From assembly GCF_905372525.1 (NCBI RefSeq), contig NZ_CAJPPN010000005.1, positions 1 through 64,000 of the forward strand: 64,000 bases of DNA, read 5' to 3'. The notes beneath the pieces were generated by a model, which saw only the letters and a program-made list of their open reading frames with translations, was not told the DNA's origin and made no database searches. Source of the stretch: an uncultured Porphyromonas sp. (GTDB lineage Bacteria > Bacteroidota > Bacteroidia > Bacteroidales > Porphyromonadaceae). The position numbers were made by a program, and so were the translations under genes. How positions within the stretch are numbered: position 1 is the first letter of the stretch; every line of letters starts with the position of its first letter. Positions 62,825-64,000 of the stretch are shown piece by piece.

Positions 62825-64000
62825 TTATCCAGCCTTTTCCTCTAGCTCCAGCTGCCTGAGGACGAGCTCATCGAGCTCCTCTACGATCTGACCTATACGC
62901 TGTGAGGTCGCTAGGAGCTCTGTGTGCTCTAGTGTACCCGAGCTCAGGGTCGCCTCTAGCGAGGCCTTCTCTTGCTCTAACGCAGCGATACGCCCTTCTA
63001 GTCCCTCTAGCTCTCTCTTCTCTGCATAGGTGAGCTTGGGAGGGCGAGGAGTGCTGTGTCGCTTGGGCTCTGTCGAGGGAGTCGCTCGGCTGGCCTCTAG
63101 GCGAGCCTGCTCCTCTTCCTGTGCAGCTTGCCAAGCTCTATATAAGGTATAGTTGCCGGGGAAGTCTCGTACCTTGCCCTCCCCCTCGAAGCAGAGGAGG
63201 TGCTCGGTGACCTTATCCATGAAGAAGCGGTCGTGCGAGACGATGAGTACACAGCCGGAGAAGTCTTGTAGGTACTCCTCCAGGGCTTGGAGGGTCAGGA
63301 TGTCTAGGTCGTTGGTAGGCTCGTCGAGCACGAGGAAGTTCGGGGCACTGACGAGTACGGTACATAGGTATAGCCTGCGTAGCTCTCCTCCGCTAAGCTT
63401 CTCTACGGGTGTGTATTGACGCTCTACGGGGAAGAGGAAGCGGGTGAGGAGCTGTGTGGCAGAGATATGCTCGGTGTTAGTCCCAGTAGGTAGGGTGAAG
63501 GAGTCTGCTATATCCTGCACGATGTCGATGACACGCTTCTCTGGGGCAAAGGCAGGCTGCTCCTGGCTATAGTAGCCGAAGCGTATCGTCTCCCCGATGT
63601 CGAAGTGTCCGCTGTCAGGGGCAACCTCCCCGAGGAGCATACGTAGGAAGGTGGTCTTGCCCACACCATTGGCGCCAACGATGCCGACCTTGTCTCGCCG
63701 ACTGAATATGTAGCTGAAGTCCTCTAGGATGACCTTGTCCCCAAATCGCTTCGAGACATGCTCGGCCTCGAAGATCTTCTTCCCTATGTGTCCTGCTTGT
63801 GCTCCCCCTAGCTCCACACGTCCCGTACGCTGTAGAGCTTGGGTACGCTGCTCGAGCTCATGGAAGGCATCGATCCTATACTGTGCCTTCGTCCCCCGAG
63901 CCTGAGGCTGTCGGCGCATCCAGTCGAGCTCACGACGATAGAGATTGAGCGCTCGCTCTCGGGTAGCCTCCTGCTGGTCGTGTCGCTCCTGTCGCTTCTG
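62825..64000 (-). CDS. ABC-F family ATPase (Uup-like), C-terminal part, cut by the window edge
   Basis: The reading frame is open to the right edge, so the N-terminal ATPase half is missing. What is visible is the linker with its ELDWMRRQPQARGTK stretch, then the second ATPase domain: Walker A VGIVGANGVGKTTFL, signature LSGGELRRLYLC, Walker B FLVLDEPTNDLD, and the switch His in VSHDRFFMDKVTEHL. The C-terminal end is a charged coiled coil (YAEKRELEGLEGRIAALEQE), as in Uup, a DNA-binding ABC-F linked to transposon excision and ribosome work. Whether Uup or another ABC-F is not certain. Confidence 0.88.
   Translation of the reverse strand, partial: QKRQERHDQQEATRERALNLYRRELDWMRRQPQARGTKAQYRIDAFHELEQRTQALQRTGRVELGGAQAGHIGKKIFEAEHVSKRFGDKVILEDFSYIFSRRDKVGIVGANGVGKTTFLRMLLGEVAPDSGHFDIGETIRFGYYSQEQPAFAPEKRVIDIVQDIADSFTLPTGTNTEHISATQLLTRFLFPVERQYTPVEKLSGGELRRLYLCTVLVSAPNFLVLDEPTNDLDILTLQALEEYLQDFSGCVLIVSHDRFFMDKVTEHLLCFEGEGKVRDFPGNYTLYRAWQAAQEEEQARLEASRATPSTEPKRHSTPRPPKLTYAEKRELEGLEGRIAALEQEKASLEATLSSGTLEHTELLATSQRIGQIVEELDELVLRQLELEEKAG

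Overview
The window looks like chromosome of an anaerobic, asaccharolytic-type Bacteroidales bacterium, most likely Porphyromonas or a close relative. The evidence is: (i) at least a dozen genes are preceded by the Bacteroidetes sigma-ABfr -7 element TAnnTTTG, several with a TTG/TTTG -33 element 19-22 nt upstream, and there are almost no Shine-Dalgarno sequences; (ii) there is a type IX secretion (T9SS) C-terminal sorting domain; (iii) families centred on Bacteroidetes occur (DUF4294, DUF4827, DUF4954, OmpP1/FadL, a KorA with its gamma domain fused, single-chain L-serine dehydratase); (iv) anaerobic NrdDG ribonucleotide reductase and 2-oxoacid:ferredoxin oxidoreductase are present. Genus is inference; no rRNA lies in the window.

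Layout. 1-8.3 kb, plus strand: a small unknown ORF; a membrane pair (CDP-alcohol phosphatidyltransferase, GtrA); a GH3 glycosidase plus beta-lactamase-fold hydrolase pair with uridine kinase; then tgt - lptF/G - smpB closed by a terminator. 8.4-10.4 kb: ADP-ribosylglycohydrolase and tRNA-Leu(UAA) on the minus strand, then about 1 kb of non-coding DNA with a striking GTGTACAC palindrome array. 10.4-19.8 kb, plus: nrdD, nrdG, rmuC, a YbjN-like protein, a Tyr/Gly-rich exported protein, an OmpP1/FadL porin and a Bax-inhibitor-1 protein. 20-27.7 kb, minus: GH20 hexosaminidase, glyA, DUF4954, dgt. 27.7-28.7 kb: non-coding, with a second GTGTACAC array and a very strong hairpin. 28.7-41 kb, plus: an accessory island consisting of a mini T9SS protein, a 2177-residue SpvB/RHS polymorphic toxin with a C-terminal papain-like Cys-His-Asp domain, and six small exported or lipoprotein genes, one with a stop codon in its signal peptide. 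41-54.3 kb, plus: aspS, a pRiA4b-ORF3-like gene, miaA, korAB, sdaA, DUF4294, a double-domain sialate esterase, a thioredoxin-like lipoprotein and comM. 54.4-64 kb, minus: acyltransferase, AraC regulator, MltF-like lytic transglycosylase, rlmD, glmM, DUF4827 lipoprotein, nrnA, and the C-terminal part of an ABC-F ATPase running off the right edge.

How it fits together. Exported hexosaminidases (GH3, GH20), the two-domain sialate O-acetylesterase, the lytic transglycosylase and glmM suggest scavenging and recycling of host or peptidoglycan amino sugars. sdaA, glyA and KorAB fit amino-acid fermentation. nrdDG and dgt make and remove dNTPs.

The most promising candidate for an undescribed system is the RHS island at 28.7-41 kb. 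It has a T9SS-tagged YD mini-protein, a SpvB/FG-GAP/RHS carrier, a papain-like toxin tip, a lipoprotein whose start overlaps the toxin stop (ATGA) and is the prime immunity candidate, a second lipoprotein that appears to be a distant paralogue, and a three-copy family of secreted proteins with one copy broken. The second candidate is the pair of 62-63 bp GTGTACAC arrays, one lying upstream of nrdD and the other upstream of dgt.
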